From the NCBI RefSeq assembly GCF_001540865.1, contig NC_033630.1, positions 963,147-1,027,146 of the forward strand: a stretch of DNA of 64,000 nt, read 5' to 3'. This document shows, piece after piece, positions 48,126-62,577 of this stretch. Made by a program: the position numbers and the translations under genes. Position 1 is the stretch's first letter. Each line of letters begins with the position of its first letter. Source of the stretch: Ananas comosus. Its lineage: Eukaryota > Streptophyta > Magnoliopsida > Poales > Bromeliaceae. The notes under the pieces are model-generated. The model was given only the letters and a program-made list of their open reading frames with translations. It had not been told where the DNA came from and made no database searches.

Positions 48126-48643
48126 TAGGTCACATTAATAGCTTAATTAATTAGAAGCCTTCTTTGATGCTCAATCTCGTACCACAGTAGAAAAAATTAA
48201 TAGATGCACAAATATATAACACTGCAAACTCTAATCCGAGAATGAAAATATGCATAGATCACAAAAAGAAACTAAAAAAGAAAGAAAAATATTAATTGTG
48301 CTGGCATATTCCAAACGAAGATCGCGGTGCACATATATGCGATTAGTCTTACAATATATCATTTTTTTAAAATAAAAAATTCACTTATCATATACTATAT
48401 GAGCAGTTTTGGTCATGAACTCTTTCCACAGATCGATCTTCTTACAAGATTTGAGTCAAGAGTTGCTGCATGTTAGATGATTAACAGAGTGCCCCAGCTA
48501 TATATTTGCAATAATATTGTTAATCTTTTTATCAACTTCAACAATTTCATTTTGATATTGTTGCAACTAGGCGAAGCCACAGCAATGCAATTGCGAGTTA
48601 CAATCCTATTTTGAAAATGAACATAACTGTTCTTTACCGACCT
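48126..48643. other. Gene-less stretch
   Basis: AT-rich, no coding or structural RNA signal. Confidence 0.4.
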
Positions 48644-48775
48644 TCCCTAGAGCAAGTGGCAAAAGGTTTACTGGTTGGTACCCAAGACCTAAGTTCGAAT
48701 CCTATTTGATTCATATTTTCAGCTAAAAGAAATAAACGAAGCGGGTAGCGTACTACCTATCTCTCAAAAAAAAAA
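48644..48775 (+). mobile_element. SINE, plus strand, near-complete
   Basis: ACCGACCTTCCCTAGAGCAAGTGGC, B box GTTCGAATCC, tail AAGCGGGTAGCGTACTACC, then TATCTCTC and A(15). The flanks CATAACTGTTCTTTA and CATTAATTGTTCTTTA are an imperfect TSD. Confidence 0.75.
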
Positions 48776-51700
48776 AAAAACATTAATTGTTCTTTAATTT
48801 TTGATACACTCATATAGAAAAAAGATCGAGAAAAGAAAATTCAATTAAAAAGAAAAAATATATATATACAATAAGAGACAGTCGTGATGATCGTGATAAG
48901 GAATCTAATTAACAAAAAATCATCTTGGGCAGTGAGACTTTATATTCTTATAGCCAATACTTGCCCTAGTTCATACGTTCCTGTAAAAAATATATATATA
49001 TAATTGTAGAGGGTATTATATATGACCCTGAAGGGTCAGAGCCACCCACAGTTTTTGGCTAGCAAACCATGGTATGATGTCCCAATTACGACGGTCTCAA
49101 ACTGTTTGGCAAAAGAGATAAGAGTCCAGCAAGGCTCAATGAGGCTTTAATCCATTCCAAAGCTATCTTTATTAAAACAAAAAAGTACTGCATATATTAC
49201 TGTAGATGCCTTTATAAAGGTCCCCTCAAATATTAGTGATGTATATAGGTACAACAGTCGCATGCTGATGGTTCACACGTAACACCTAAAGATATTTTCA
49301 ATATGATCATGTCTAATTTACGTAAAGAAGTTATTTATTTCACTGCATTGTGATTTAAAATACGTTCCACTTTCTGTGTTATTATTTTCTTTTTTTTTTA
49401 TTTAAGACTTCGTGAACAACTGAGATTCAATCTTAAATTCATTTTGTTGATGTATGTGTTCTATATTTATCTGTAGAACTTCTGATAGCCCATCAATAAT
49501 ACTTTAGGACCACAAAAGAAAAACGTAGGAGTATTGCTTCTATTGGAAATAGAGATAATGTATGTGTGGGAAAGCTAGGGAACCATAATTAAGCTATCCA
49601 CAACCCTGGGGCTATCAAACTATTGTTTATTGAGTGGATGCCCCTTGCTTCCCACATGGTTTTCATTTTTCAATCTCTCCATCCTATATGTGTGTTGCAA
49701 CAAGTGGCTCTCAAACAAGTTGTGTTACAAGAGATCCTGTGTAGTGGATTTACTATGTCTTAGAGGTGATATATAAATTTAAACAATGTACTCATGAAAG
49801 GGGAATGAGCATGGGTTAAGCATTTTAATTAATAAACAAAAGAAAGAATATTATTTGGTTCTACCAACACATGATATGGAAGCTGAATCAAGCAAATGAC
49901 TTCAAAGGAAACACAATATCTGGAATCACTAACTAGCTAGTAATTGATACTTTATTAGAATACAACTAAGAATATTAAATTAGTTAGGTTTTTCCAGTAT
50001 ATATCTATCACTTCCTAGATACCTAACATGCATGACCTAGCCAGAGATTTTTCTCTTTTAGCCCCTTCAAAATTTTCTTTTACACAGTTAACCCCACAAA
50101 AATTTTGAGTAAAAAAATAATACTAGGCTGTCCACTTTAGAGTGACGTTGCGCAACAGCGAGTATTATATTTTATTAAATAATATTAAACACAATAAATT
50201 ATTTACTATGTTCAGTTGTTCACCTCCATAAATCGTTTATGGTATTTATGTAAAATATTTTGTTGACTCTTTCTGTCAGATATTGCATTCATGTGGATAG
50301 TATAAGATTTGAAATAAATTATTCTAAGAGACTAAATATAAAAAAAAAAACACTTCTTTAATTATGTACCTGCTTTGTCGTAATCAGATAATAACAATAA
50401 ATATAATAATTAAGGGCTCCTTTATGACTCAAAAAATATATGTCGTATTTATAACCAATACGTTACAACATCATACGTATTGTCAAAACACATGCTATAA
50501 CACCTTGAACAAATCGCGGGATATAATTGGACAAAGAAAAAGGAAGTTCCCCAAGACTCAAAAACTCAAAAGGCATATAATTAATTAGGAATTCCTTTGT
50601 TAAGTTTGATTCCACTTTCAAAAGGGTGAGTGATAAATCATTTTCATCAAATTATGCAGAAAATATACTCACCAACCACATTTTACAAAGCCTGATCGCA
50701 AAGATTCGAGTTCACATTAATGCCTAAAATTATATAGTTTCCAAATTATCTTCACACCCTATATATATACATAAGAAATTATATTGTTAGTTCATTAAAG
50801 TGAGACAACTCCTTGTAGTGTAAAGATTAACTCATTTTTATTTTATTGAATAGAAAAGTACATCGCACAAAATGAATGAATGCATTAGCGTAAGCAATAG
50901 TTAACTTTGTAGAAAATTGATATATTTTTTGAAAAAAAACAGATTTAGGTAAAATATGGAGGTGGCGTAAAATGTTTGAAATTCTTTGGTTTGCTTGTGT
51001 ACCATCTTTCGCATTACTCCATTTATTTGATGATAAAAGTCTACAATTAACGTTAGTCAATTGTGATTTGTTAGGTAATTGTCATGTTATTACAGATCTC
51101 TCAACAATTGGTTTGATCTCCGCTCTTATCATTTGTACGGAGATGACAAAAAAAAAAAAAAAAAACAAGCGCCCGACTTTAAGATTGGAAGTTTTTCACC
51201 AATCATACCTAGCACAATTGACTAAAAATTTGATAGTTGGTATCCAATCGAGATCCCAAAGTTCGAATTGTTAAATACGTCTCGAATTTTGAAACCGCAA
51301 GATTTTTTAATCCTAATCTGTTTTGATTATCCGATTAAGTTATGTTTAAATTATGCTCAGTTTTAATATTGTATTTTTAATTATATTAAAGTTTAGACGC
51401 TATTATAAATATTTTTTTTATTATATATATTTGGTGCAGCAGATGTAAGGGAATACGAAGTATCTTTTGAGACTAGAATTTTGTAAGAGAAATATATTTT
51501 GTACTCTAATTTAATTGTAATGAAAGCATTCACTCCTTCACCCATAAAAGTAGGCTAGTGGCCAAACTATATAAATATTTATATACTTTGATATTTTCGC
51601 ATCCGACGAATTAAATATTTTTCGCTTTTGACATTACAAACTGGTGTCAAAATAAATTTGGTATCAGATTAAGCAGTGAATAGCACGAAGCTGAATTATT

Positions 51701-52054
51701 TCATATTTCTAATTGAGTTTATTTCTAAAGAACAAAATGAAACTGCCGGCTAACTTACTGCACTTAATTTCTCTCAAAAAAAAAAACATGCCGGAATTTT
51801 TTTATTCATACCCTTGCATGCAGTTCAAACTCAAGGTTTATAACTGAATATTCTTGAAAATGATCTCGTAAATTATGTAGAAAATCTGAGCACAAAAAAA
51901 AAAAAAAAGAAAAAAATCTGAAAACTCTCATAAATGATTAGAATGCGGGTGAATGTGAGGATTCCTCCCCTCAATGGAGGATTTGAACCGGAACCCAAGC
52001 CCGAGCCTAAATACTCCATAACAACTATTGAGGTAAAAATAATAATAATAACCA
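48776..52054. other. 3.3-kb gene-less stretch
   Basis: AT-rich. A weak SINE-like piece (TTGGTATCCAATCGAGATCC, then AAAGTTCGAAT) lies at about 51200-51270, and a truncated SINE tail at 51695-51790. I see no gene, RNA or array. Confidence 0.4.
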
Positions 52055-52193
52055 ACTGTTTCTAAAATAAATGGCAAAAGACTTAGTGATTGGTATCCGA
52101 GATCTCAAGTTAGAATCCTAATTGATTCACATTTTCAGCTAAGTTTATTTCTAAATGAAATAAACGAAACGGATAGCGTGCTACCTATCTCTC
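52055..52193 (+). mobile_element. SINE, plus strand, with (AAT)n in place of a pure poly(A)
   Basis: Body TTGGTATCCGAGATCTCAAG...GAATCCTAATTGATTCAC and tail AAACGGATAGCGTGCTACC, then TATCTCTC. It ends in (AAT)n (52194-52222), and (AAT)n also precedes it, suggesting insertion in that microsatellite. Confidence 0.65.
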
Positions 52194-52727
52194 AAATAAT
52201 AATAATAATAATAATAATAATAATTTTCTCTCATACCCTAAAATTTGCACTATGAAACATAGGAGTGAAGTGAATTGGACTCTGAAATTTGAAACGCATC
52301 TAATTTTCTTCCGAGTCAAACAGTAAAATAAATGGGGATTCACAGGATTTAAAAGAAAAAATTGCTTAAGAGTTAAGACTGAGAATTTACTGATATTTGG
52401 CTCACAAAAATTATTTTTCGAACATAATTATTTAGTTTGGTTTGTTAAAAAAAAAGTCGAGAAGAGATCTCACATTGTGCTTAGGTGTTTCCACCAGTCC
52501 TATACAACAAAACGGCGTAATTTTTACTAAAATCTGTAAATTAATTAATTTTCAAGAAAGCTTTTATTTTTTTGTAACTAAATAGGCAACTATTAAAATT
52601 ATTTTTAAACAAAAAATAAATCTAAAGCCTTTCTACATACGTGGAACTAAGTGCACATTTCCTTATCTGCGAGGGATTGAGATAATATTTATTTTAGACT
52701 ACATATATATCTTTATATTATTATACC
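52194..52727. other. (AAT)n and gene-less stretch
   Basis: Microsatellite to about 52222, then no recognisable feature. Confidence 0.4.
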
Positions 52728-53735
52728 ATTTTTTTTTTTTTTTGAGAAATAGGTAACAAGCTATCTGCTTCATTCATTAAGTTAAATAAACTGAGCGTAC
52801 AAATGGAAAGCAGCTTAGGCCTCCGAAAAACCGGCAAAAAGGTAAAAATTAAAAAGCAAAAGAAATGGACAAGATAACAAAAGAAAGAGGAATAGAGGAA
52901 GGAGGTACAAGAGAGACATCAGAGTATTGTGGTCCAATTGCTGATCAGTAGTTTGGCACGTTCAAGAGACCAGGTGGCGTTGGGCTGCTTTCCTCTGAAA
53001 ACAGAGCTGTTTCTATCTGTCCATATTACCTACCAAATCGGAGCCAGGAGGATCAAGCCTTGTTTTCTCGACGAGTCAACAGAGATTTCAGTAGTTCCGG
53101 CTCAGAGACCTCGAACGTCACCTGTGCTGACGTCAATTGCGTCCGATCCTCCCATACTGAGAAGAAGATACCGAACGTAGACACAATCGTTGAATATATG
53201 GTTATAGCTTTCCGTGAGGCCCGCACAGGAAGCACGGTTCTAGCCTACGTGCATGCCTCGGTTAAGTAATCTGTCAGCAGTGGATAATCTCTTCCGAAGA
53301 AGCAGCCAAATAAAGACTTTAATTTTAACAGAAATTTTCAAATTCCAGATGTGCTGGTTTATTGGGACGCACAGTCCAATGTCAGTGATGAACTGTTTGA
53401 GGGATTTGGCAGTGAATAATTGGTTGGAGGTCCATCGTCATTTGATCGAGTCCGGTCCGTCGCTTTGGCAGCGGCCTCAGAGCATGTCTTTAAGCATCGA
53501 TAGTTGTCTGCGGCTTTCGATAGAAAGGGTTGCCGTGGAACCGCGACAGATAAAGCGCCATCTCCAGCCGCCCTGATTCCAGCGCTGAGAAATCCGGATT
53601 TTCTTATTCCTAATGTTTTGAAAGTTGATCGGGAATAGAGTACGAAGAGGGATTCCTCTAATCCAGATGTCGGACCCCATCCGGATATTTCTTTCGTCGC
53701 CAAGCTCATAGGTTCCTCTACAGGAAAACACATCT
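52728..53735 (-). mobile_element. 5'-truncated LINE (non-LTR retrotransposon), 3' end of ORF2
   Basis: Read on the minus strand. About 53735-53480 keeps the region after the reverse transcriptase (SDIWIRGIPLRTLFPINFQN...GWRWRF). About 53350-53230 keeps the RT zinc-finger region KVFIWLLLRKRLSTADRLLN, followed by RGMHVG and then a stop. The frame is broken by several stops and shifts. The 3' end is TGAAGCAGATAGCTTGTTACC, then TATTTCTC and poly(A) (T run at 52728-52744). The RT core is missing, so it is dead. Confidence 0.75.
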
Positions 53736-54110
53736 GGACAACAGTTTGGTATTTAGCTATGTTTTAGTTCACATGCAAAGAGCAAGGAGATGAGAGATAA
53801 AAAAAAGAAAAAAAGAAAAAAAAGGAGATACAAAAATCAAAAGCTGTTTATAATAGCCCACAGGAAAATGGGAAAGGTGCCTTGCGACGGTCCCTGGTTT
53901 CTCTCGCCCCAGACGAATGGTATTCAATCCCACGACACCCCCACGCTTTTCACAAATTGTATTTTAAACCCCTCCCACACACCACCCTTCAACAGCAACC
54001 CCACCACCCCATTCTCTACTCCAAAATCACGCCTTTTTGTGATAAAACTACACATTATACCATTATACAAATGGGTTTCTATTAATCTTAATATATANNN
54101 NNACCTATCA

Positions 54111-54175
<65 letters not shown>

Positions 54176-54434
54176 TGTATCAAACTGAGGAATCCATCTC
54201 CTCTACTTTCTCTACCTTCCTTTGTTTTTTGCTTTAAAAAAATAAAAAAAAAAACCATCTTTTTTTGGCCCATTTTTTTGTGTTTTTAAGTAAGGCATTT
54301 CTCAAAGGTCTCAACTTTTCGCATACGTGGGAGCTCCTCTTCTTCTTCTTCGTTGTTGTTGTTGTTGCTGTTGTTTTTGTTTTGGGGTGTTGGGCGGGGG
54401 CGGGGGGAGGGAGGTGTCAAAGGTGGGATCTTTG
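53736..54434. other. Promoter-side stretch of the cysteine oxidase gene, with an N gap and (TA)n
   Basis: Five Ns at about 54099-54103, then a (TA)n microsatellite to about 54171. From 54330 the sequence becomes GC-rich with CTTCTT and GTT repeats, probably the 5' UTR. Frames read through it are low-complexity. Confidence 0.5.
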
Positions 54435-57400
54435 ATGAGGGTGGTGGAGAGTGGGGTGACTCCGGAGTTGGCTTCTGGGACAAGCAGCAAAACCGCTTCC
54501 AGGAAAAGCCGGAGGCGCCAGAAGAAGCCGGGGCCCATGACCCCGCCCGTCCAACGGCTGTTCGACACGTGTCAGGAGGTCTTCGCCCACGGCGGCGCCG
54601 CCTCCGGCGCCGGCGCCGGCGCCGTGCCCCCACCCGAGGACGTGGCTCGGCTCAAGTCCATTTTGGGTACGTGGAAAATTCTGATGCAAAAGCTCCCATA
54701 TTTCCCCCAATTTTTTTGGTTGTTATTTCGGAATATTTAGTTTTTTTTTTTTTTCGTATTTTAGTTTGTAGTAGCCTCTAGTGCGTAGTAATAACTCATT
54801 TGAGTTGTGTCAATTGGATCTCAGTATAGAAATTAGATTGCTTTTAGTTCCTTTCGCTGTTAATGTTGATGCAGAGGGAGGAGTAACTTATAATAGCTTT
54901 TTAAAGATTATTAAGCAGTTGGAGTCACTAGAGATCTTCAGTATAATCAGAGTTACAACAACTCTTTTTTGTTTTTTTGGAGTTTTGTACTCTAATGATA
55001 CTCCTCTGCCTATTAAGCCGCATAGATTGATGCTTTACAGTGTTAACTCATATTGATTCCCTCTTGGCAATTGGGAATTCACTGTTACATCCCCACGCAA
55101 TGTAGTATCGATTGTTCAATCCACTGGTGTATCAGTTATCGTGATTTATATCATCAGTCATGAGTAATGATTATCATGATTATATGTTGTGCCAAATGAG
55201 ATCTAATTTGAAACTTTTGCAAGTGAAATGCATTTGAAAGCTATAAATAATGAGTTCGTATAATCGTATTGCCCCCTGTTCCTTTTTAAGTAATCTGCTA
55301 TATTTGTATGATATTGAATAGCACTTATATGCATGGTCGTATTATAATTAGTTTTAAAATAGTTTACCAAATTTCCTAGTTGAGGTTTTCTCTAGGCACA
55401 TGCTAATGATGGCAAAAACCGCCTGTTTCGCCGCCTATGCCTGAGAAAACCACCTACTTATATACGCTGAGTCCACGTCAAATACATTAATGTATATTTG
55501 TTTAGTTCAATCTAGTGTAGGTTGTTTCTGTCCATGTACTCGTGTTCCTTCATTGCACGATCTTCCAAACAGCAATTTTTCTAGCATGCAATCTCTCGTA
55601 GTTTGCACCATTCCTCGTTGTTCACGGTTCAAATGAACCTTGTTGGCTTTTAAGCATGTGTATCTCTTCTATTTTTGAGGCTATACGGAATTTCATATAA
55701 TGTTCCGACATAAATACCGGTGCCATGTGGGAACTCTTGCTTCGATAAGCATTTAGATATTGTGCATATGTGTTAAGCTGTCTAAATCATTTTATCCTGT
55801 AGTTGTTGAGCAGGACCACCGATAGTGTAACCTTGGAAGCTTGTTTAAACTCTTGTAGGTAGGTACCATAATATTGAGCTAACATTTTTGTTTGTTTCTC
55901 CTTATAAAAAAATGTTAGCTAGTCACATATTACGAGGTTGCTGAGAGTACCGAATATTAAACTTCTCACACTATTGATGGTTACTGATCTATTGTTTCCA
56001 TTATGCAGACGACATGACCGGAGCAGACGTTGGTCTTACTCGGAACATGCCCTACTTCCGTAATATCAGTTCTCAAAGAGCGCCTCCAATAACGTACTTG
56101 CACGTTTATGAGTGCGACCATTTCTCGGTATTTCATCATGCCTTATAGATGCTACCTATTATAGATTAAATGCTACTTGGAATTTCTTTCTTTTTGTTTT
56201 CTTTTCGAAAGGTAACTGCTGCTTGGAATTTCGAGCAAATTAAAAGTTTTTGGTGAAACCATCTTTCTTTTTGTTTTGTTTCTGCAGATCGGCATTTTCT
56301 GTTTGCCTCCTTCTGGTGTCATTCCACTCCACAATCACCCAGGAATGACGGTCTTCAGCAAACTTCTGTTTGGCTCCATGCATATCAAGTCCTACGACTG
56401 GGCTGATGTTCCTCAAAACCCCATCGGTACTCTCGATTAACCGAAACTTTCTTTCTTTCTTTGAGATGACCATCCTTTTTGGCTGACCCATACCCTTTCA
56501 AAAATATAGAAAGCGCCAAAAAGCGAACTTTGATTTATCCAAACTTGTGAATCTGTAGTTCTATTTTTGTTTAGTTGTCCTTTTGCTCATCACTTTTTGC
56601 TTTTTTCCATCTATTATAACTTCTTTTTTTATGTATATGTTTAACAATCAGTTCTCTCTTTCTTTCCTTTTCCTTTCGTGGGGTGGCAGTTCAACACAGA
56701 GAAGCCCGTTTGGCGAAGTTAAAGACTAATGCTGTCTTTACGGCTCCTTGTGAGACCTCCATACTATATCCTGCGGACGGAGGTAACATGCACTGCTTTA
56801 CTGCAATGACGTCTTGTGCGGTGCTCGATGTCCTCGGTCCACCTTATTCTGACAATGAAGGCAGGCACTGCACATATTACAACGATTTCTCCTATGCGAG
56901 TTTTCCTGGTACGGAATGCCATTCTTCCTTATCCTTTGACACAGTTTGATTTCTTCGAGTTTGCTTTTTTTCCTTCTTAAACATACATTTTTCGGTATAT
57001 TAGTTGAAATAAAAGGAGCAATTGGCAATAAACTATTACTTTAGGCCTTTTCATATATTAGTGTTGGTTATAGATGCGGAAAGCATTTCTAAATATGATG
57101 CTTTATGCAATATGGAAGGTCCTCATATATTTCTTAGTTGAAAGGTTTGGGGGGTCCGCTTGGTGTTGGGTATCATTGTCGTCATTCTCCAAGCAACACT
57201 TATCCCTCGAAAAAAAGTAGCATATTTTGCTTGCCATTCCATGGGTCTACTTCACGATCTCTTGTATTACTTTGTCTAGAGTCCGCAAGTTGTTTCCTTT
57301 TTCTCTGCTTTTATGGACTGTTTTCCTGCTGGACAGCATAGTTTAATACACAGTTTGATATATCGAGACACATTTTGTTTGCTAATATGTACTAGCAATT

Positions 57401-58009
57401 CGTCGCCCACTCCTCTATATTTTATGAACTATCCGGTTAATTTCTTCTTCTAAGTTCGAAGACATTGATACTTGCGAGCTCGAAGTTCAAAAAAATGCTT
57501 CTATTTTTCCACGTGGGTTTATCAAACCTTATGACTTCTATTTCCAGCTCATTTGAAGCTGGAAAAATGATCCTGAGATAGATTTTGAGATTAGCCCAAA
57601 CTGCTCCAAGGGACGGGGTACTGGCACGAAATTCAGTTTAGCCTTAGCGAATTATCTTTTTGATTCTTTTTCTTGTCACGGGCCATTGCTTTGGTGCATT
57701 AGTGAAATTTTTGGCTTGCAACGTTACATCGCTGGTTCAAGACCTCAGAGCAGCCACTTTGTGCAAAATAATGCTCAATTTATGAGATTCTCCTTCTCCA
57801 CCTCTCAGAACCTCAATTTAGTGGGGCGGTAACTTGTAATCGCCTTTATTTATTATTTATTATCTTTTTTTTTTTGTGTGTGTGTAGGAGATGCGGCGTT
57901 GGTGACTGGCGAAGGTGAGGGATACGCATGGCTGGAGGAAAGAGAGAGACCTGATGATGTTCTTGTGGTCGGGGCGAAATATAGGGGTCCAAGAATCGTG
58001 GAACATTAA
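54435..58009 (+). CDS. PCO: Plant cysteine oxidase (N-terminal Cys dioxygenase), five exons, 276 aa
   Basis: Exons: 54435-54666, 56009-56127, 56288-56426, 56690-56908, 57888-58009; all GT-AG, phases agree. In the family the enzyme uses O2 and Fe(II) to oxidise N-terminal Cys of proteins such as group VII ERFs to the sulfinic acid, marking them for the Arg/N-degron pathway in normoxia. The N-terminus has a basic stretch ([10 protein letters not shown]) followed by [16 protein letters not shown], as in the A-type (PCO1/2-like) group. The three iron-binding His are present: H132 and H134 in LHNHP and H198 in GGNMHCF, with the 64-residue spacing known from Arabidopsis PCO4. Other family blocks: [49 protein letters not shown]. 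The start is the first Met in frame after low-complexity leader sequence, and the length equals Arabidopsis PCO2. No defect is seen. Confidence 0.93.
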
Positions 58010-59520
<1,511 letters not shown>

Positions 59521-60149
59521 CTGATGCATTTTGGAGTGAGTACATTAGTAACACTTCACGTTGCCTAAAATGTTGGCCCAAAGAGGTGCCTTCCGAGGGT
59601 GGTAATCTACCACAAGTGGGCATGCAGCTCATGTACTACAAAACTGTTTTAATTCCACAGCTATGTTATCTTTGCTTTTTGACCTATGTTATCTTTGCTT
59701 TGACAAGGTTGTAATTGACAAAATTGCACTTTAATCAACAACAGAAACTTCAATATAAGTACACTTCATGCGTCGTTATCTTATGATTTTGTTTGTATCC
59801 CTTAGATGTTGAACTATTCCAAGGTAGAATTAGATTGACCGAAGTAGGGTATTTTGCGTTTCGATCACCAAAACCTTTCAATATTGCAAAAGAGTCCCTC
59901 AAAATCTGTTGTCCGCGCGGGTAGACTGGTAGAGTTACAAAATTAAGGAGGCAGGATCAAGCCCTGCAGGCCCTGACCTGACACATAGCAGTCAGCCCCG
60001 CCTTGGCCCAGGAAGACCAAAAACGGTTGTGGGCTTCAAAGCAGGTGAGATTTGTGGTGATTTGCTAGGCCCATAGCCCAGCTTTCATTAGGCCGAGATT
60101 TATTTGGGCCTCATTCTCTCCCATATACAACTTTTTCTTTTTTTTCTTT

Positions 60150-60304
60150 TTTTGACAGGAAGAGAGATAGGTAACACGCTATCCGCTTTATTTATTTCAT
60201 TTAGAAATAAACTTAGCTACAAATGTGAATCAACTAGGATTCTAACTTGGGTCTCGGGTACCAACCACTGAGCCCTTTGCCACTTGCTCTAGGGAGAGTC
60301 GGTC
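60150..60304 (-). mobile_element. SINE in duplication copy 1, 13-bp TSD
   Basis: Flanked by CATATACAACTTT (about 60122-60134 and 60305-60317). Minus-strand body ACCGACTCTCCCTAGAGC with A box, B-box region and tail AAGCGGATAGCGTGTTACC. Confidence 0.75.
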
Positions 60305-60971
60305 ATATACAACTTTGTTATAATATTTTAGAAGGAGCAAAAGCTTATTGGAGAGCNGGCTCATTTAATTTCGAGTCGAGCTCGAGCGAGCCGAATATCG
60401 AGCCGAACACGAGTCGAACGCGAGCCGGCTCGCTCGTTTGCCAGCCCTATCCACAGCTATGTTATCTTTGCTTTTTGACCTATGTTATCTTTTGCTTTGA
60501 CAAGGTTGTAAATGACAAAACTGCACTTTAATCAACAACAGAAACTTCAATATAGGTACACTTCATGCGTCGTTATCTTATGATTTTGTTTGTATCCCTT
60601 AGATGTTGAACTATTCCAAGGTAGAATTAGATTGACCGAAGTAGGGTGTTTTGCGTTTCGATCACCAAAACCTTTCAATATTGCAAAAGAGTCCCTCAAA
60701 ATCTGTTGTCCGCGCGGGTAGACTGGTAGAGTTACAAAACTAAGGAGGCAGGATCAAGCCCTGCAGGCCCTGACCTGACACATAGCAGTCAGCCCCGCCT
60801 TGGCCCAGGAAGACCAAAAACGGTTGTGGGCTTCAAAGCAGGTGAGATTTGTGGTGGCCTATGTCCATGATTTGCTAGGCCCATAGCCCAGCTTTCATTG
60901 GGCCGAGATTTATTTGGGCCTCATTCTCTCCCATATACAACTTTTTCTTTTTTTTTCTTTTTTTTCTTTTT

Positions 60972-61123
60972 TTAACAGGGAGAGAGATAGGTAACACGCT
61001 ATCCGCTATATTTATTTCATTTAGAAATAAACTTAGCTACAAATGTGAATCAACTAGGATTCGAACTTGGGTCTCGGGTACCAACCACTGAGCCCTTTGC
61101 CACTTGCTCTAGGGAGAGTCGGT
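60972..61123 (-). mobile_element. SINE in duplication copy 2
   Basis: Same insertion and same CATATACAACTTT flanks as at 60150-60304, so it was copied with the segment. Confidence 0.75.
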
Positions 61124-61422
61124 CATATACAACTTTGTTATAATATTTTAGAAGGAGCAAAAGCTTATTGGAGAGCTTCTCAACTAGTTCTTATGAAGAA
61201 GTTTAGAGAACCGTGACATTCACTGCATAGAATTTTAGAAATCCATTCCATCTAAAAGTTTTTCGTCCGAACATGACAAACAAACTGATGTAGAGAGTCC
61301 AAAAAAGTTGAATGAGGAGCTCCCCATTTATTTTTATTTTTATTTTCCTGTAGAAATATCTGAAAAGAGCATAATTTGCATAGTGTAGCATTGCAAAAAT
61401 TGCTCTTTCAGTAAATTGTCAA

Positions 61423-61577
61423 TGTAACGACTCAACCCGCCAGCAACAATAACTCATTAGGCCCAAACCACGAGCCCAAAATATTTAAGTCCAGTTATTA
61501 TTACTAGCATGTGGGGCCTTATATAAACTAATCGGAATCAGTATCCCATCCGATGTGCAACTATTTGGGGCGTTACA
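61423..61577. mobile_element. Small solo LTR (155 bp), 5-bp TSD
   Basis: Starts TGTAACG and ends CGTTACA, flanked by GTCAA (61418-61422 and 61578-61582). It contains TTATATAAAC, a possible TATA box. The size fits a TRIM/SMART-type LTR. Confidence 0.65.
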
Positions 61578-61582
61578 GTCAA

Positions 61583-62538
61583 ACAAGTAGTAACAATCCT
61601 CTTATCAGATTCTGGTTGTAGAATTTTGGACTCACAAAATAAAAGCTTGTGTGTAGGGTCTCAGTATCTCGGATGCTTATTTCGTTTTCTTACTGCAACA
61701 ATACAAAAGTAGACAATATTATTGACCAATTTAATAAAGCCTCATGGCTAATTAATGTGGCTTCCTTATTAGTTCCAGGTCAAATTATTACAGCTACTTT
61801 GTCCTTACTCATCTCAATAACTTACTAATAACCATTTTGCTAAATTTTGGAGCAGGAGTCATCCTTACCAATTTAATAATGAAACACTCTCTTCAAACTT
61901 AATGCAAAATTAAGCATAATATTAGCATAAATTAAGAGAGTAGGTATTAATTGCACTCTCACAGCCACATTATCTATAATATCAGTTAAGACAAGTCCTA
62001 CTTTGCGGATAACTACTCATCAACAGTTCCAAAGATTAAAACGTGGCAGATGACTAAATCTTCTTATTCAATTTCCTCACTCCTACGGCGGGGTGCAACC
62101 CTTTCGACATTTGGATTATTCTTCTTTGTAGCTAATTAAGTGATGATAAGTATAATTTATATATGTTTAGTAGGTAGTTATCATGGTAACCAATCTTTTT
62201 GGATTTATGATGTACTGAGGTTGATTGATCTGAATCTCTTTAGGTTTACTTGTTCACCTAACTTGTTGTAGTGGTGACATGTACCCCCTTCTTTGTTTTT
62301 TTTTTTTTTCTGAGAATTAAGTTTATAATTTAATGATAATTAAATAATTATTTTATATACAGTCAGAAACTTAATTTGTTTTACCAATTTGTGTACATTC
62401 AATACACTCTATAGGAGAAGACGGATATAAGAAGCTTTTTTTACCAATTTGTCTACATTCAATACACTCTATCGGAGAAGACGAATACATAGATTTGGAG
62501 CATAATAATTGGAAGATTTCGTTGAAATTGTTCATTTG

Positions 62539-62577
<39 letters not shown>

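Larger units (their letters stand above)
59655..61162. repeat. Direct duplication of a ~700-bp segment (offset about 797) with an N
   Basis: Copy 1 about 59655-60356, copy 2 about 60452-61162; both start CCACAGCTATGTTATC and end AAAAGCTTATTGGAGAGC. An N lies at 60357, at the end of copy 1. The ~90 bp between carry a GAGCCGAACACGAG-type fragment. Copy 2 has an extra GGCCTATGTCCAT segment near 60858. Confidence 0.85.

Noticed and set aside
49000..49520. Possible retrotransposon coding remnant
   Set aside because: No integrase, RT or RNase H motif could be read in any frame.
51200..51275. Another SINE copy
   Set aside because: Only a B-box-like piece and a weak TTGGTATCC match; no tail or TSD, so not listed as an element.
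54286..54710. Minus-strand frames of 85-115 aa at the start of the cysteine oxidase gene
   Set aside because: Arg/Pro-rich shadows of the GC-rich first exon and leader.
59925..59985. tRNA-like segment (GGTAGACTGGTAGAG then GGATCAAGCCCTG), also at 60720
   Set aside because: Resembles A and B boxes, but no cloverleaf closes and no 7-bp acceptor stem is seen; probably part of a repeat.
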